Shown: positions 8,243-16,297 of the stretch, piece after piece
Layout of the letters: each line of letters starts with the position of its first letter
How positions within the stretch are numbered: position 1 is the stretch's first letter
From: Hyphomicrobiales bacterium
GTDB lineage: Bacteria > Pseudomonadota > Alphaproteobacteria > Rhizobiales > Rhizobiaceae
Length of the DNA: 64,000 nucleotides
Assembly (NCBI GenBank): GCA_900473205.1
Contig: UCLB01000001.1
Span: 124,001-188,000 of the forward strand
Reading direction: 5' to 3'
Made by a program: the position numbers and the translations under genes
Notes under the pieces: model-generated
Told to the model about the DNA's origin: nothing
Database searches by the model: none
The model's input: only the letters and a program-made list of their open reading frames with translations

Positions 8243-9349
8243 ATGACAGATACTCACGTCCCGCAACGGTTTGTGCTGCTCGATGGAATACGGGGGCTGG
8301 CAGCGGTTGCGATTGTGCATCGGCACGCGGAAGTCTTCTTCGGCAGACCGGAGGCGTCGAGCTATCTGGCCGTGGATCTCTTCTTTGCCCTTAGCGGTTT
8401 CGTGCTGGCTCACGCCTATGGCGAGCGGCTTGCGAACGGACAGATGAAGCCGCTAAACTTCATGAAGGCGCGGTTCCTGCGGCTATACCCGCTATATGGT
8501 CTGGCGCTGCTGTTGATGACAGCCTTCTTCGTTTGCCTATATGTCCTCGATCTGCCCACACCTATCGATGATCTTCACCGGAAGATACAGCCTGCAGAAC
8601 TGGGTTTTGCCTTGGTGACGGGGCTGCTGTTTTTACCGGCTCCCTTTACGCTGACGCTCAATGGTGCGCTGTTCATGGTTAGTCCGGCTTGGTCGCTGTT
8701 CAATGAACTCGTGGTCAACATTGCCTATGCACTCAAGGGCGCTCGCGCGCATGTAAAGACAATTGGCGTCATTTTAGCCTTGAGCGCCTGTGTCCTCATC
8801 ATAGCAGCCATCCATTCTGGAAAGCTTCATCTCGGTTTTCGCTGGCACGAGATGTATGCAGGTATGGGGAGAGTATTCTTCTCGTTCTTCGCTGGTGTAC
8901 TGATTTACCGTTTTCGCAGCAACTCCATCAAAACCGGTCCGGCGCTGGCCGTGCTGTGCCTGTCAGTCGTTGCTTTGGTGCTATTTCTGCCCATCACCGA
9001 CGAAATTCGCCCGATATTCGACCTCGTGATCGTACTGCTTGTCTGGCCGATCCTGTTAAGTGTCGCGTCCTCAATCGAGGCGGGCGGCTGGCTTGATCGG
9101 GTTTCGAGCTTTCTGGGAACAGCGTCTTACGCCGTCTACGTGCTCCACATCCCACTGCTTGCCTGGACGGTTTTTCTTATTCCCAGCGCTGGTGACGCGG
9201 GCTGGGCAATCCCGGCTGGCCTGACCTTTATAGTGGCAACGGTCTGTATCTCATATGCTTTGACGGTATACTTCGACCAACCCATACAAAAACACATGAA
9301 AAAGCGCCTGAAAACCAGCTCCGTGAGCAAAGTCTTTCAAGCGCCTTAA
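8243..9349 (+). CDS. Acyltransferase 3 family membrane protein (OafA/YrhL type)
   Basis: This 368-aa multi-pass membrane protein has the acyltransferase 3 features: LLDGIRGLAAVAIVHRH at the N-terminus with the catalytic-type histidine, VDLFFALSGFVLAHAYGE, and ARFLRLYPLY, followed by about ten hydrophobic segments. Family members transfer acetyl or other acyl groups to surface polysaccharides, lipids or other extracytoplasmic acceptors. It stands alone between a terminator-like hairpin and a convergent small gene, with an AGGAT sequence about 7 bp ahead of the ATG. The acceptor cannot be deduced here. Confidence 0.88.
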   Translation: MTDTHVPQRFVLLDGIRGLAAVAIVHRHAEVFFGRPEASSYLAVDLFFALSGFVLAHAYGERLANGQMKPLNFMKARFLRLYPLYGLALLLMTAFFVCLYVLDLPTPIDDLHRKIQPAELGFALVTGLLFLPAPFTLTLNGALFMVSPAWSLFNELVVNIAYALKGARAHVKTIGVILALSACVLIIAAIHSGKLHLGFRWHEMYAGMGRVFFSFFAGVLIYRFRSNSIKTGPALAVLCLSVVALVLFLPITDEIRPIFDLVIVLLVWPILLSVASSIEAGGWLDRVSSFLGTASYAVYVLHIPLLAWTVFLIPSAGDAGWAIPAGLTFIVATVCISYALTVYFDQPIQKHMKKRLKTSSVSKVFQAP

Positions 9350-9368
9350 GTTTTAAGCAGTTTACCGA

Positions 9369-9566
9369 TTACGCCGCGCCAGCAGGGTCACCTATCGGCA
9401 AAAGCGCAGGATCAAGCGTGGGATCGTTTGGATTTTTGCTATCGCCCGGATCTTGAACAGGAGGTGTCGGCGGCTTTTCCTGAACACGGTCAGGAATTCC
9501 CGGTGTCGATGTCGGGCCTCGTGGTGAAGATGCCGGGTCGGTCGGGAAACTATCGTTGCTAGGCAT
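9369..9566 (-). CDS. Small proline-rich hypothetical protein, 65 aa
   Basis: I recognise no domain. The protein, starting MPSNDSFPTD, is hydrophilic and very rich in Pro, Asp and Ser with PPTPP-like runs, so it is probably disordered. The ATG at 9566 is supported by a GAGGAG ribosome-binding site ten bases upstream. An EcfG-type promoter (9601-9626) sits at the right distance. Together these argue that this is a real, stress-induced gene rather than a chance frame. It converges with the acyltransferase gene with a 19-bp gap. Confidence 0.62.
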   Translation of the reverse strand: MPSNDSFPTDPASSPRGPTSTPGIPDRVQEKPPTPPVQDPGDSKNPNDPTLDPALLPIGDPAGAA

Positions 9567-9600
9567 GGTTCCACTCCTCGTTGGGGGGTCGTTTATAAAT

Positions 9601-9626
9601 AACCCGCGCAAGTCACAGGGGTTCCC
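9601..9626 (-). promoter_or_regulatory. EcfG-type (general stress response) promoter candidate
   Basis: Read on the minus strand, GGGAAC (9626-9621) is followed by 16 bp and then GGTT (9604-9601). This matches the alphaproteobacterial EcfG pattern GGAAC-N16/17-CGTT except for one base in the -10 element. Transcription would start near 9595, about 30 bp before the ATG of the small proline-rich gene at 9566. Confidence 0.6.
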
Positions 9627-9683
9627 GAGATTATGCGAACGATACGAGAAACCGCATTACTGGGAAGCGAATACGAGCCGTTT

Positions 9684-10454
9684 TCAGGGAGGCAGAAGCC
9701 GGAAATCCGCACCTTCTGGCAAGAGTTGCCCGCCATCGACGACGATTGTCGTGCCGGTTATGTAGCTGGCATCATCTGACGCCAGAAAGAGGAAGGCGTT
9801 GGCGACATCTCTTGGTGAGCCGAGGCGGCCAAGGGGGATGGAAACTTTCATATTTTCGATAAAGGCAGCGCTGCGATGCAGTTGGACGGCTTCTGTCAGA
9901 ATATTGCCCGGTTCCACGCCGTTGACGGTAATGCCATAGGACGAAAACTCCAGTGCTGCAGAGCGAATGAAGCCGTTGATTCCTGCTTTTGTCGCGGCGT
10001 AATGGCCGTGGCCGGGACTGGTTACATGCGGGCCGGTGATGGAGGATGTGAACAGAATGCGGCCTGATCCCTGCGCCTTCATCGGTGTCAGCGCGGCGCG
10101 AGCGGCGTTGAAACAGCCTCGCAGGTTGACGGCCATCACCCGGTCCCAATCGTCGGGGCTGGTATTTTCGATGAGTTGCCAGGGATAAATGCCAGCATTC
10201 TGGACGATGATGTCCAGCCGTCCATGACGCGACAGTGTGTGAGTGACGGCTGCCACTGCGTCATCCATTTTCGAAATGTCCGTCTGGATAAAATCGACGC
10301 CGAATTCTTCCGCCGTTGCCTTACCTTCATCGACCTCGAAATCCGACACCACGACTTTAGCGCCTTCTTCAAGGAAGCGATGCGCAATCGCTTTGCCGAT
10401 GCCGCGTGAGGCACCAATGACCAGCGCGACTTTGTCTTTTAATCTGTCTGTCAT
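9684..10454 (-). CDS. SDR-family dehydrogenase/reductase
   Basis: This 256-aa classical short-chain dehydrogenase has the NAD(P) motif GASRGIG (residues 14-20), NAG near residue 86, a catalytic Ser near 138 and Tyr152/Lys156 in HYAATKAG, plus a C-terminal GGQLLPEG. An acidic Asp38 at the end of beta-2 (VVVSDFE) favours NAD over NADP. It is the last gene of the ROK-controlled sugar operon and its start overlaps the permease stop by 4 bp (10451-10454). It probably oxidises the imported sugar or polyol; the substrate is unknown. Confidence 0.88.
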   Translation of the reverse strand: MTDRLKDKVALVIGASRGIGKAIAHRFLEEGAKVVVSDFEVDEGKATAEEFGVDFIQTDISKMDDAVAAVTHTLSRHGRLDIIVQNAGIYPWQLIENTSPDDWDRVMAVNLRGCFNAARAALTPMKAQGSGRILFTSSITGPHVTSPGHGHYAATKAGINGFIRSAALEFSSYGITVNGVEPGNILTEAVQLHRSAAFIENMKVSIPLGRLGSPRDVANAFLFLASDDASYITGTTIVVDGGQLLPEGADFRLLPP

Positions 10455-11446
10455 GCGAGCCTCTGGCGAAGTTTTTGTTTGAATGTATCGAGAAGCACGG
10501 CCGCCAGCACCAGAAAGCCATGGATGACCTGCGTGTAGTTTGCAGGCAGGCCCATGAGGTTGATGGCTGTGTTGATGGAGGAAAGGAGAAGCACACCGGC
10601 ATAAACCCCCGGCAGTGAACCGACGCCGCCCTTCAGGCTGACGCCGCCGATGACGACCGCAGCGAAAGCATTGAAAAGCAGCCCAACGCCCAGATTGGCG
10701 GTTGCGCCAGATGTGCGAATGGCCAGCAGCCAGCCCGCAAGACCTGCAATGGCGCCAGCCATGACGAAGGCGATGATGAGATTGCGGGTCACGCGAATAC
10801 CGGCTCGAAACGTCGCTGTTTCATTGCCGCCGATCATCACCAGATGCCGCCCGAACGGCGTTTTCGCCATGAGAACGGAAAAGATGACGAAGCAGCTAAT
10901 CGCGATCCAGGCGGAGAGTGGGATGCCGAGAAAGCGTTCGATTGCAAACCACCGGATGGAAGGCGCAAGATCCTGCGCCGATCTGCCGCCGGAAACCGCC
11001 AGCACAATACCGCGCACCCAAATGAAGGAAGCGAGCGTGATGATGAAGGCGCTCATCTTCAGTTTGACGACGAGAACCCCGTTGAGAAATCCGATCAGCG
11101 CGCCGATGGCACAGGCGATCAGCAGTGAAACGGGCACCATCAGCCACTCAGGCGAAAGCTTGATGCCCAGCCCGATGCCTGCCGAGCAGAACAGAATGCC
11201 CACCGCCATGGCCGATAAAGCCGCCACAGACTCCACGGACAAGTCCATGTGACCGGTGATGATGACCAGCGCCAGCCCGATAGACATGACACCGAGCACG
11301 CTGGAAGCCTCGATGATGTTGGTGAAAATGCCGAGCTGAAAATAGTTCGGGATCAGCGCTGAAAACAGGGCGAGCACGAGGATGAGCATGAACCAGACAA
11401 GATTGTCCAGCACGAATTCAAGAGTTGTGCGGGTACGAGGCGTCAT
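10451..11446 (-). CDS. Ribose/fructose-type ABC importer permease
   Basis: This 331-aa RbsC/FrcC-type permease (BPD_transp_2 family) has eight to ten hydrophobic segments and the conserved motifs GHMDLSVESVAAL and NAFAAVVIGGVSLKGGVGS. It belongs to a carbohydrate uptake family 2 importer with the binding protein and single-domain ATPase encoded just upstream. The following dehydrogenase overlaps by 4 bp. Confidence 0.9.
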   Translation of the reverse strand: MTPRTRTTLEFVLDNLVWFMLILVLALFSALIPNYFQLGIFTNIIEASSVLGVMSIGLALVIITGHMDLSVESVAALSAMAVGILFCSAGIGLGIKLSPEWLMVPVSLLIACAIGALIGFLNGVLVVKLKMSAFIITLASFIWVRGIVLAVSGGRSAQDLAPSIRWFAIERFLGIPLSAWIAISCFVIFSVLMAKTPFGRHLVMIGGNETATFRAGIRVTRNLIIAFVMAGAIAGLAGWLLAIRTSGATANLGVGLLFNAFAAVVIGGVSLKGGVGSLPGVYAGVLLLSSINTAINLMGLPANYTQVIHGFLVLAAVLLDTFKQKLRQRLA

Positions 11447-11477
11447 ACGGCCAATCCGGGATGGGAGGAGAAGGAAG

Positions 11478-11498
11478 CCGGGGTCGGCGAGACCCCGG
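11478..11498 (-). terminator. Intercistronic GC hairpin between sugar-binding protein and permease genes
   Basis: CCGGGGTC (11478-11485) and GACCCCGG (11491-11498) form a perfect 8-bp stem around GGCGA, 16 bp past the binding-protein stop. No T-run follows on the minus strand. The placement suggests differential expression of binding protein over permease, a common arrangement in such operons. Confidence 0.6.
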
Positions 11499-11513
11499 AT
11501 GGACGAGCCGCCT

Positions 11514-12554
11514 TTATTTGACGGATTCGATTTTCGATGTCGGCGGCTTCAGGTTGCCCCAGAAAGCCGGGTCATCGACATTCTCCTTGGTAATTGCCGA
11601 ACCCGGAATCTTGATGTTGGGGCCCCAGGCCTCGATGGTCACCACGCCCTTGAGACCGAGCACGTCGTACTCTCCAGCCTTGATTTCCTGCTTGCCGACA
11701 ATCTTGTCCATGAACATGGCAATTGCAGCAGCCTGTGCGTAAAGCGGCTGCTCCACTTCCGCATTCAGCCAGCCCTTGCGAATGAGGTCGAGGCCAACGG
11801 GCGCACCGTTTGAACTCATCATCATCACGTCACCGGGCTTCTTGCCGGCCGCTTCGAGCGAGGCAACGGCAGCAACTGAAAGGTGGGCAGCGTGGAGAAA
11901 AATCAGGTCGATATCAGGATTGGCCAGCATCTGGTCGGAAACGATCGTGCCCGCATTGCTGGCTTCCCACTGAAGGGCTGGCACAGAAATGATGGTGATG
12001 CCGGGAAAGGCCTTCATCTTTTCTTCGAAACCCTTCTGGATGTCGAGCGTATAGGGATCACCGGGGTCACCCAGCACCTGCAGGATTTTGCCTTTTACGT
12101 CGCCTTTCTTTGCTTTCAGCATAGCCTGCGCTTGATCGGCGGCAACATGGCCGATCTCTATCGTTCCCGCCACGGACGTAAAGTCTGACTTTGTGGAGGT
12201 GATCTGACGGTCGAACTCCGCCACCGGAATGCCCGCAGCGCGTGCTGCCTCGATGGAGGGTTTCAGCGCATTGAAATCCACAGCGGCGAGAATGATCGCC
12301 GCAGGTTTCAGCGCTATGACGTCGTTCATCTGCGATTGCTGCGCGTCAGTCTTGTTATCGGCATTGAGCGTCTTCATCTCATAGCCGGCCTGCTTCAGAA
12401 ACATTTCCAGCGCGCTGACAGACCCGGTCTGAAACTCATCAAGCAGCGTTGGTACGAGGTAATAGACGGTGCCCTTGGTTTGAGCATTGGCAGTCGAAAG
12501 CATGGAAAGGCCGAGCACCAATACGCTCAGCAGCATCAGTCCTATTCGCTTCAT
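11514..12554 (-). CDS. Periplasmic sugar-binding protein (Peripla_BP_4, RbsB/FrcB-like)
   Basis: This 346-aa protein has a Sec signal peptide ([17 protein letters not shown], cleavage likely after TANA near residue 24) and a type I periplasmic-binding fold, with an N-lobe [27 protein letters not shown] typical of ribose-type binding proteins. It provides substrate recognition for the ROK-linked importer. A monosaccharide or polyol ligand is expected from family; the exact sugar is not evident. Confidence 0.88.
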   Translation of the reverse strand: MKRIGLMLLSVLVLGLSMLSTANAQTKGTVYYLVPTLLDEFQTGSVSALEMFLKQAGYEMKTLNADNKTDAQQSQMNDVIALKPAAIILAAVDFNALKPSIEAARAAGIPVAEFDRQITSTKSDFTSVAGTIEIGHVAADQAQAMLKAKKGDVKGKILQVLGDPGDPYTLDIQKGFEEKMKAFPGITIISVPALQWEASNAGTIVSDQMLANPDIDLIFLHAAHLSVAAVASLEAAGKKPGDVMMMSSNGAPVGLDLIRKGWLNAEVEQPLYAQAAAIAMFMDKIVGKQEIKAGEYDVLGLKGVVTIEAWGPNIKIPGSAITKENVDDPAFWGNLKPPTSKIESVK

Positions 12555-12590
12555 GGTCGTTCTCTCCAGTTTTAGCCGGACCCCTTGTCA

Positions 12591-13358
12591 TTATTGGCCC
12601 GCCGGTCCGGCACCGGCGAGGGTTTGCCCTGTGATCATCTCGATCACTGCATCCGGGCTTGTTTGATTGCGCTCGACATCCCCGGCGACGACGCCGTGAC
12701 GGATGACGACAATGCGGTCAGCGACCTGAAAGGCCTGCTGCATAATATGCGTGATGATGACGACGCCGATGCCCTGGTTGGCAACATGGCGGATCATATC
12801 CAGCCCGCGTCGCGTCTGTTCCACGCCGAGTGCAGCGAATGGTTCATCCAATAGAACCAGCTTTCCGCCCCAGTGGACGAAACGGTTCAGCTCGATGGCC
12901 TGTCTCTGACCGCCGGACAGATGCTCGACTTTGGTGCGCATGGAGGGAATGCGCGTGCCTGCAGTTGCCAGTGCCTTGGCCGTGATATCCTCCATCGCAC
13001 GCTCGTCCAGAAAAGGTATGCCCGCGATCTTGCGGGTGATCTCCCGGCCCATGAAAAAATTGCCGACGACATCGACATTGGTGCAAAGCGAAAGATCCTG
13101 ATAGACGGTTTCGATGCCAGCCGCCTTGGCCTGGGCAGGTGTCGTCGCGTTATATTCCTGTCCTTCGAACAGCATGCGTCCGGATGTGGGTTTGAGACCA
13201 CCGGAAATGATCTTCACCAAGGTCGATTTGCCCGCACCATTGTCGCCAAGAAGCGCCACGACCTCGCCCTTGCCAATCGAGAAGCTGATGCCCTTCAGCG
13301 CTTCAATCGCGCCGAAATTCATTCGAATATTATCGAGCACAAGCAGCTTCTCGTTCAT
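12591..13358 (-). CDS. Single-domain sugar ABC ATPase, FrcA-like
   Basis: This 255-aa ATPase has one ABC domain, unlike the double-domain RbsA, and so resembles FrcA-type proteins of rhizobia. Walker A is GDNGAGKST (residues 38-46), the signature is LSGGQRQ, and Walker B is VLLDEPFAALGVEQ. The start MNEKLLVLD at 13358 was preferred over a longer open frame because it lies 19 bp after the regulator stop and is preceded by AGGGGAA. It is second in the operon, after the ROK gene. Confidence 0.88.
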   Translation of the reverse strand: MNEKLLVLDNIRMNFGAIEALKGISFSIGKGEVVALLGDNGAGKSTLVKIISGGLKPTSGRMLFEGQEYNATTPAQAKAAGIETVYQDLSLCTNVDVVGNFFMGREITRKIAGIPFLDERAMEDITAKALATAGTRIPSMRTKVEHLSGGQRQAIELNRFVHWGGKLVLLDEPFAALGVEQTRRGLDMIRHVANQGIGVVIITHIMQQAFQVADRIVVIRHGVVAGDVERNQTSPDAVIEMITGQTLAGAGPAGQ

Positions 13359-13377
13359 CAGGCATTCCCCTGTTTTC

Positions 13378-14496
13378 TTAGGTTTCGAACATTTGGCCGT
13401 ATCGTGGTGAGAGAACACCGAACACGGCAAGTGCCGCAGCACCGCGAAGCGCGGAGTGCTGGCAGTCACTGGCAATGACGACGCGTGGGTAGGAGCGGTT
13501 CGGACGGACGGACACGGAATTGTTGAGGCCTTCAACGAGCGTCGCCAACTGGTCGATCAAAGGTTGCGGCGCAAGTCCGCCGAGGACGACGGTTTCAGGA
13601 TCAAAGAGGTTTTCGATGGTGCGGATCGCATTTCGGAAAATCGGCGCGATTTCGCGCACCCATTCCTCTTCCGGTATGCCCCGGCGCGTGAAGGCTTCAA
13701 GTGAAAGGTACCGCTCAAGGCACCCGTGGTTTCCGCAAGGACATGGTTCGCCATCTGGCACTGCGGGGATGTGGCCAATTTCTCCTGCATTGCCCCAGGC
13801 GCCGCGCATAACGAGACCGTCATGCATCATAGCCCCGCCGAGGCCCACGCTGAAGAATAGATAATAATAATCCGAAAGCTGCTGCCCGAGACCATAAAGC
13901 TGCTCCCCGAGTGCGGCGGCCGCCATATCGTTTTCGATAAACGACGGCAGGCCTGTCGCTTCTGCAAGGCGCTGGCGAATGTCCACATTCTGCCATCCAG
14001 TCATGGTCGTCGGGCCAACGAAGCTCATGGATTCCACATCGAACGGGCCGGGGAGGGCAAGGCCAGCGCCCAACAACCGGCCACCGCGCAGGCTTGCCTT
14101 GAGTTCTGTCACCATTTCGCCGATCAGGGCAAAGGCCTCGTCCGGTGTGGGGTTTGACGCGTGACGGTGGCGGCTTTCGACGACATCACCGAGAAGATTG
14201 ACCAGCGCCGCCTCGATGAAAAGCGGCGTCAGGTGAATACCAACGGCCAAGCCGCCATCGGGATTAATGCTTAGTGTCGATGGCGGAATGCCGCGGCCTT
14301 TGGGTTCTTCTTTAACGGAGCGGATGAGGTCATGCTCTTCCAACTCGCGAACGATGGTGGATACCGTCTGGACTGTCAGGCCCACGCTGTCGGCAATGTC
14401 GCCGCGTGTCGTCGGTCCGCGCAGCCGGATGGATTCCAGCACGATCCGCCGGTTATACGGCCTTCCAGATTCCTGATTGGTGCCACGCAATGCCAT
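13378..14496 (-). CDS. ROK-family transcriptional regulator
   Basis: This 372-aa protein has an N-terminal winged helix (RGDIADSVGLTVQTVSTIVRELEEHDLI) and a C-terminal ROK sugar-kinase-like domain with FFSVGLGGAMMHDG and the zinc signature CPCGNHGCLE. It heads the sugar operon and is likely to control it in response to the imported sugar. The ATG at 14496 (MALRGTNQ) is preferred; a GTG at 14529 would add eleven residues with no better ribosome-binding site. The dyad at 14545-14571 is its candidate operator. Confidence 0.88.
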   Translation of the reverse strand: MALRGTNQESGRPYNRRIVLESIRLRGPTTRGDIADSVGLTVQTVSTIVRELEEHDLIRSVKEEPKGRGIPPSTLSINPDGGLAVGIHLTPLFIEAALVNLLGDVVESRHRHASNPTPDEAFALIGEMVTELKASLRGGRLLGAGLALPGPFDVESMSFVGPTTMTGWQNVDIRQRLAEATGLPSFIENDMAAAALGEQLYGLGQQLSDYYYLFFSVGLGGAMMHDGLVMRGAWGNAGEIGHIPAVPDGEPCPCGNHGCLERYLSLEAFTRRGIPEEEWVREIAPIFRNAIRTIENLFDPETVVLGGLAPQPLIDQLATLVEGLNNSVSVRPNRSYPRVVIASDCQHSALRGAAALAVFGVLSPRYGQMFET

Positions 14497-14544
14497 GTCA
14501 GAAGTCCCCGAATGAGGGAAGACTGACACCGCATCTCTATTTAG

Positions 14545-14571
14545 TCAAATGGTTTTCAAAAAAACATTTGA
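14545..14571. promoter_or_regulatory. Candidate ROK operator upstream of the sugar operon
   Basis: TCAAATG (14545-14551) and CATTTGA (14565-14571) form a perfect 7-bp inverted repeat with a 13-bp AT-rich spacer, about 50-75 bp ahead of the ROK start. The arms extend imperfectly (AG...ACT). Position and symmetry fit autoregulation by the ROK protein; binding is inference. Confidence 0.5.
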
Positions 14572-14607
14572 ACTGTTTTCACGCGTTTTGATGGGGAAGC
14601 TTTTTTA

Positions 14608-15687
14608 TCAGGTAATCTTTCCGCGCGCCGCGACAACCCAGTTTTCCGGCACAGCCCGTCCGTGGCCTTTGACGACCACGGCATCGACCATGTTGGTCAC
14701 CACGCAGGCATGATTGGGCACGATCCTGATCTTCTGGCCGACGACGAGGCCGATGGGTCCGTTGCTGACCAGACGTCCGTGTTCTTCGGAGAGTTGATCG
14801 ATGGTGATATCATCACGGCCGACCACATGCCCATGGTTGGTGAGGCCGAAGAGATCGGAGGTCAGCGTTTTGGAGCCAGCGTCGATAATCGCGCGATCCG
14901 GTGCTGGTACGGAAACGACTGTCGCCAGAACATGCAACGCGCAATCATCCCAGCCGCACGCGCCACGCGCGACGAGAGAGCGGTCGTTATAGACATATGT
15001 TCCCGGTCGATATTCTGTTGTGACCGGTGCATCGGCGGCATGCATCATGGAAGGGCTGCCGCCGGAGGTGATGACCGGAACGGCAATGCCGCGCGCCTCT
15101 ATTCGGGTTTTAGCCTCTCGCATGAAGCTTTCAACAGAGGTTTCCTGTCCCACTGGTGGAAATGTCATCAGGCCACCAAAGGCTAGTCCCGGCGCCGCAT
15201 CGATATAGGCCGCCAAATCCTCCGTGGCCTCAGGGCTGAGAACACCGCAGCGTCGTGCCCCTGTATCGCATTCCACGAGAACCGTAAGTGGCTGCGGCTC
15301 ATTCGTGAACGTTTCCGACAGTCCATCCACCACAGCCGTGCTATCGGCCACGACGGAAAGCGTTACGCGTTTCGAAAGCGCCCTCAGCTTTTCAAGTTTT
15401 TCACGGCCAACGATGTTGTAGGTGATGAGGACATCGCGGATTTCCGCCTCGCCCGAAATCATGGCTTCCGCTTCGGACACTTTCTGGCAAGTGATGCCAA
15501 TAGCCCCTGCTTTAAGCTGCATCTGCGCGATTGCGGGAAGCTTATGTGTCTTGATGTGCGGGCGAACATTCAGGCCACTGGCATCCGCATAACGTTGAAA
15601 CCGCTCAATATTTCGATCGGCAATATCGAGGTCGATGAGGACGGCGGGTGTGCTGATGGCAGCCAGTTCTTCGGACGAAAAAGGCAT
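14608..15687 (-). CDS. DSD1/D-threonine-aldolase family PLP enzyme (D-serine dehydratase-like)
   Basis: This 359-aa fold-type III PLP enzyme has the alanine-racemase-like barrel with PLP lysine Lys46 in RPHIKTHK, ITCQKVSEAEAM, and a C-terminal metal site His326/Cys328 in PNHAC. Family members act on D-threonine, D-serine or D-threo-3-hydroxyaspartate with a divalent metal. It lies divergent from a RidA gene, which fits production of an enamine/imine by a D-amino-acid dehydratase. Aldolase versus dehydratase activity cannot be decided from sequence alone. Confidence 0.85.
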   Translation of the reverse strand: MPFSSEELAAISTPAVLIDLDIADRNIERFQRYADASGLNVRPHIKTHKLPAIAQMQLKAGAIGITCQKVSEAEAMISGEAEIRDVLITYNIVGREKLEKLRALSKRVTLSVVADSTAVVDGLSETFTNEPQPLTVLVECDTGARRCGVLSPEATEDLAAYIDAAPGLAFGGLMTFPPVGQETSVESFMREAKTRIEARGIAVPVITSGGSPSMMHAADAPVTTEYRPGTYVYNDRSLVARGACGWDDCALHVLATVVSVPAPDRAIIDAGSKTLTSDLFGLTNHGHVVGRDDITIDQLSEEHGRLVSNGPIGLVVGQKIRIVPNHACVVTNMVDAVVVKGHGRAVPENWVVAARGKIT

Positions 15688-15765
15688 TTTGACCTCGATA
15701 GAAATAATGTGCAGCGAGAGAATTCGTGGCTTTCGTGGCGCTGACTTAAGTGCAAGCAGCCCCTA

Positions 15766-15796
15766 TTGACAAGTCTTCGTGCCCAAGCCGTGATAT
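15766..15796 (+). promoter_or_regulatory. Weak sigma-70 promoter candidate for the RidA gene
   Basis: TTGACA (15766-15771) is a perfect -35 hexamer, followed after 19 bp by TGATAT (15791-15796), a poor -10 with long spacing. TTGACA and a nearby TGTCAA also form an inverted repeat. It lies about 77 bp before the RidA ATG. Confidence 0.3.
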
Positions 15797-15872
15797 GTCA
15801 ATCCAGCGAAACATTCACAGGACAACGGGAACTTCAGACAACCTGTTTCAAATATCAGAAAGAGAGAAACTG

Positions 15873-16262
15873 ATGACGATCAAGCGACATGGGGCAGGCG
15901 AAATTGGCGCGGGCGGGCAGGCGCTTCCCTTTGCGCGTGCCGTTGAAGCTGGCGGATGGCTTCATGTTTCCGGTCAGGTTGCTATGGAAAAGGGTGAGAT
16001 TGTTCGCGGCGGCATTGTTTCAGAAACTCGCAAAACAATCGAAAATCTGATCGCAATTCTCCACGAGGCCGGTTACGGCATCGAGGATGTGGTCCGCGTT
16101 GGCGTCTGGCTTGATGATCCCAGAGATTTCTGGAGCTTCAACGGCGTTTATGCGGAATATTTCGGAGAGAACCCTCCGGCACGCGCCTGTGTTCAATCGC
16201 GCATCATGGTGGATTGCAAAGTCGAGATTGATTGCGTCGCCTATCGGGCCGATCGCGCGTAA
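15873..16262 (+). CDS. RidA/YjgF-family enamine/imine deaminase
   Basis: This 129-aa protein has the RidA fold with the catalytic-type Arg104 in PPARACVQSR and the glycine-rich LHVSGQVAM segment. RidA proteins hydrolyse reactive enamine/imine products of PLP dehydratases. The ATG at 15873 follows AGAGAGAAAC; upstream codons look non-coding. Its divergent neighbour is a DSD1-type PLP enzyme whose product RidA could detoxify. It is also a family relative of RutC, but it lies far from the RutA/RutF genes in this window. Confidence 0.85.
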   Translation: MTIKRHGAGEIGAGGQALPFARAVEAGGWLHVSGQVAMEKGEIVRGGIVSETRKTIENLIAILHEAGYGIEDVVRVGVWLDDPRDFWSFNGVYAEYFGENPPARACVQSRIMVDCKVEIDCVAYRADRA

Positions 16263-16297
16263 CAGCGCGCGGCCTTTAGCGACGCGCCGCTGTCGCC

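Noticed and set aside
16263..16297. GC-rich convergent gap between RidA and IaaA genes as a bidirectional terminator
   Set aside because: The possible stem has mismatches after five pairs and no T-run, so I do not support a call.
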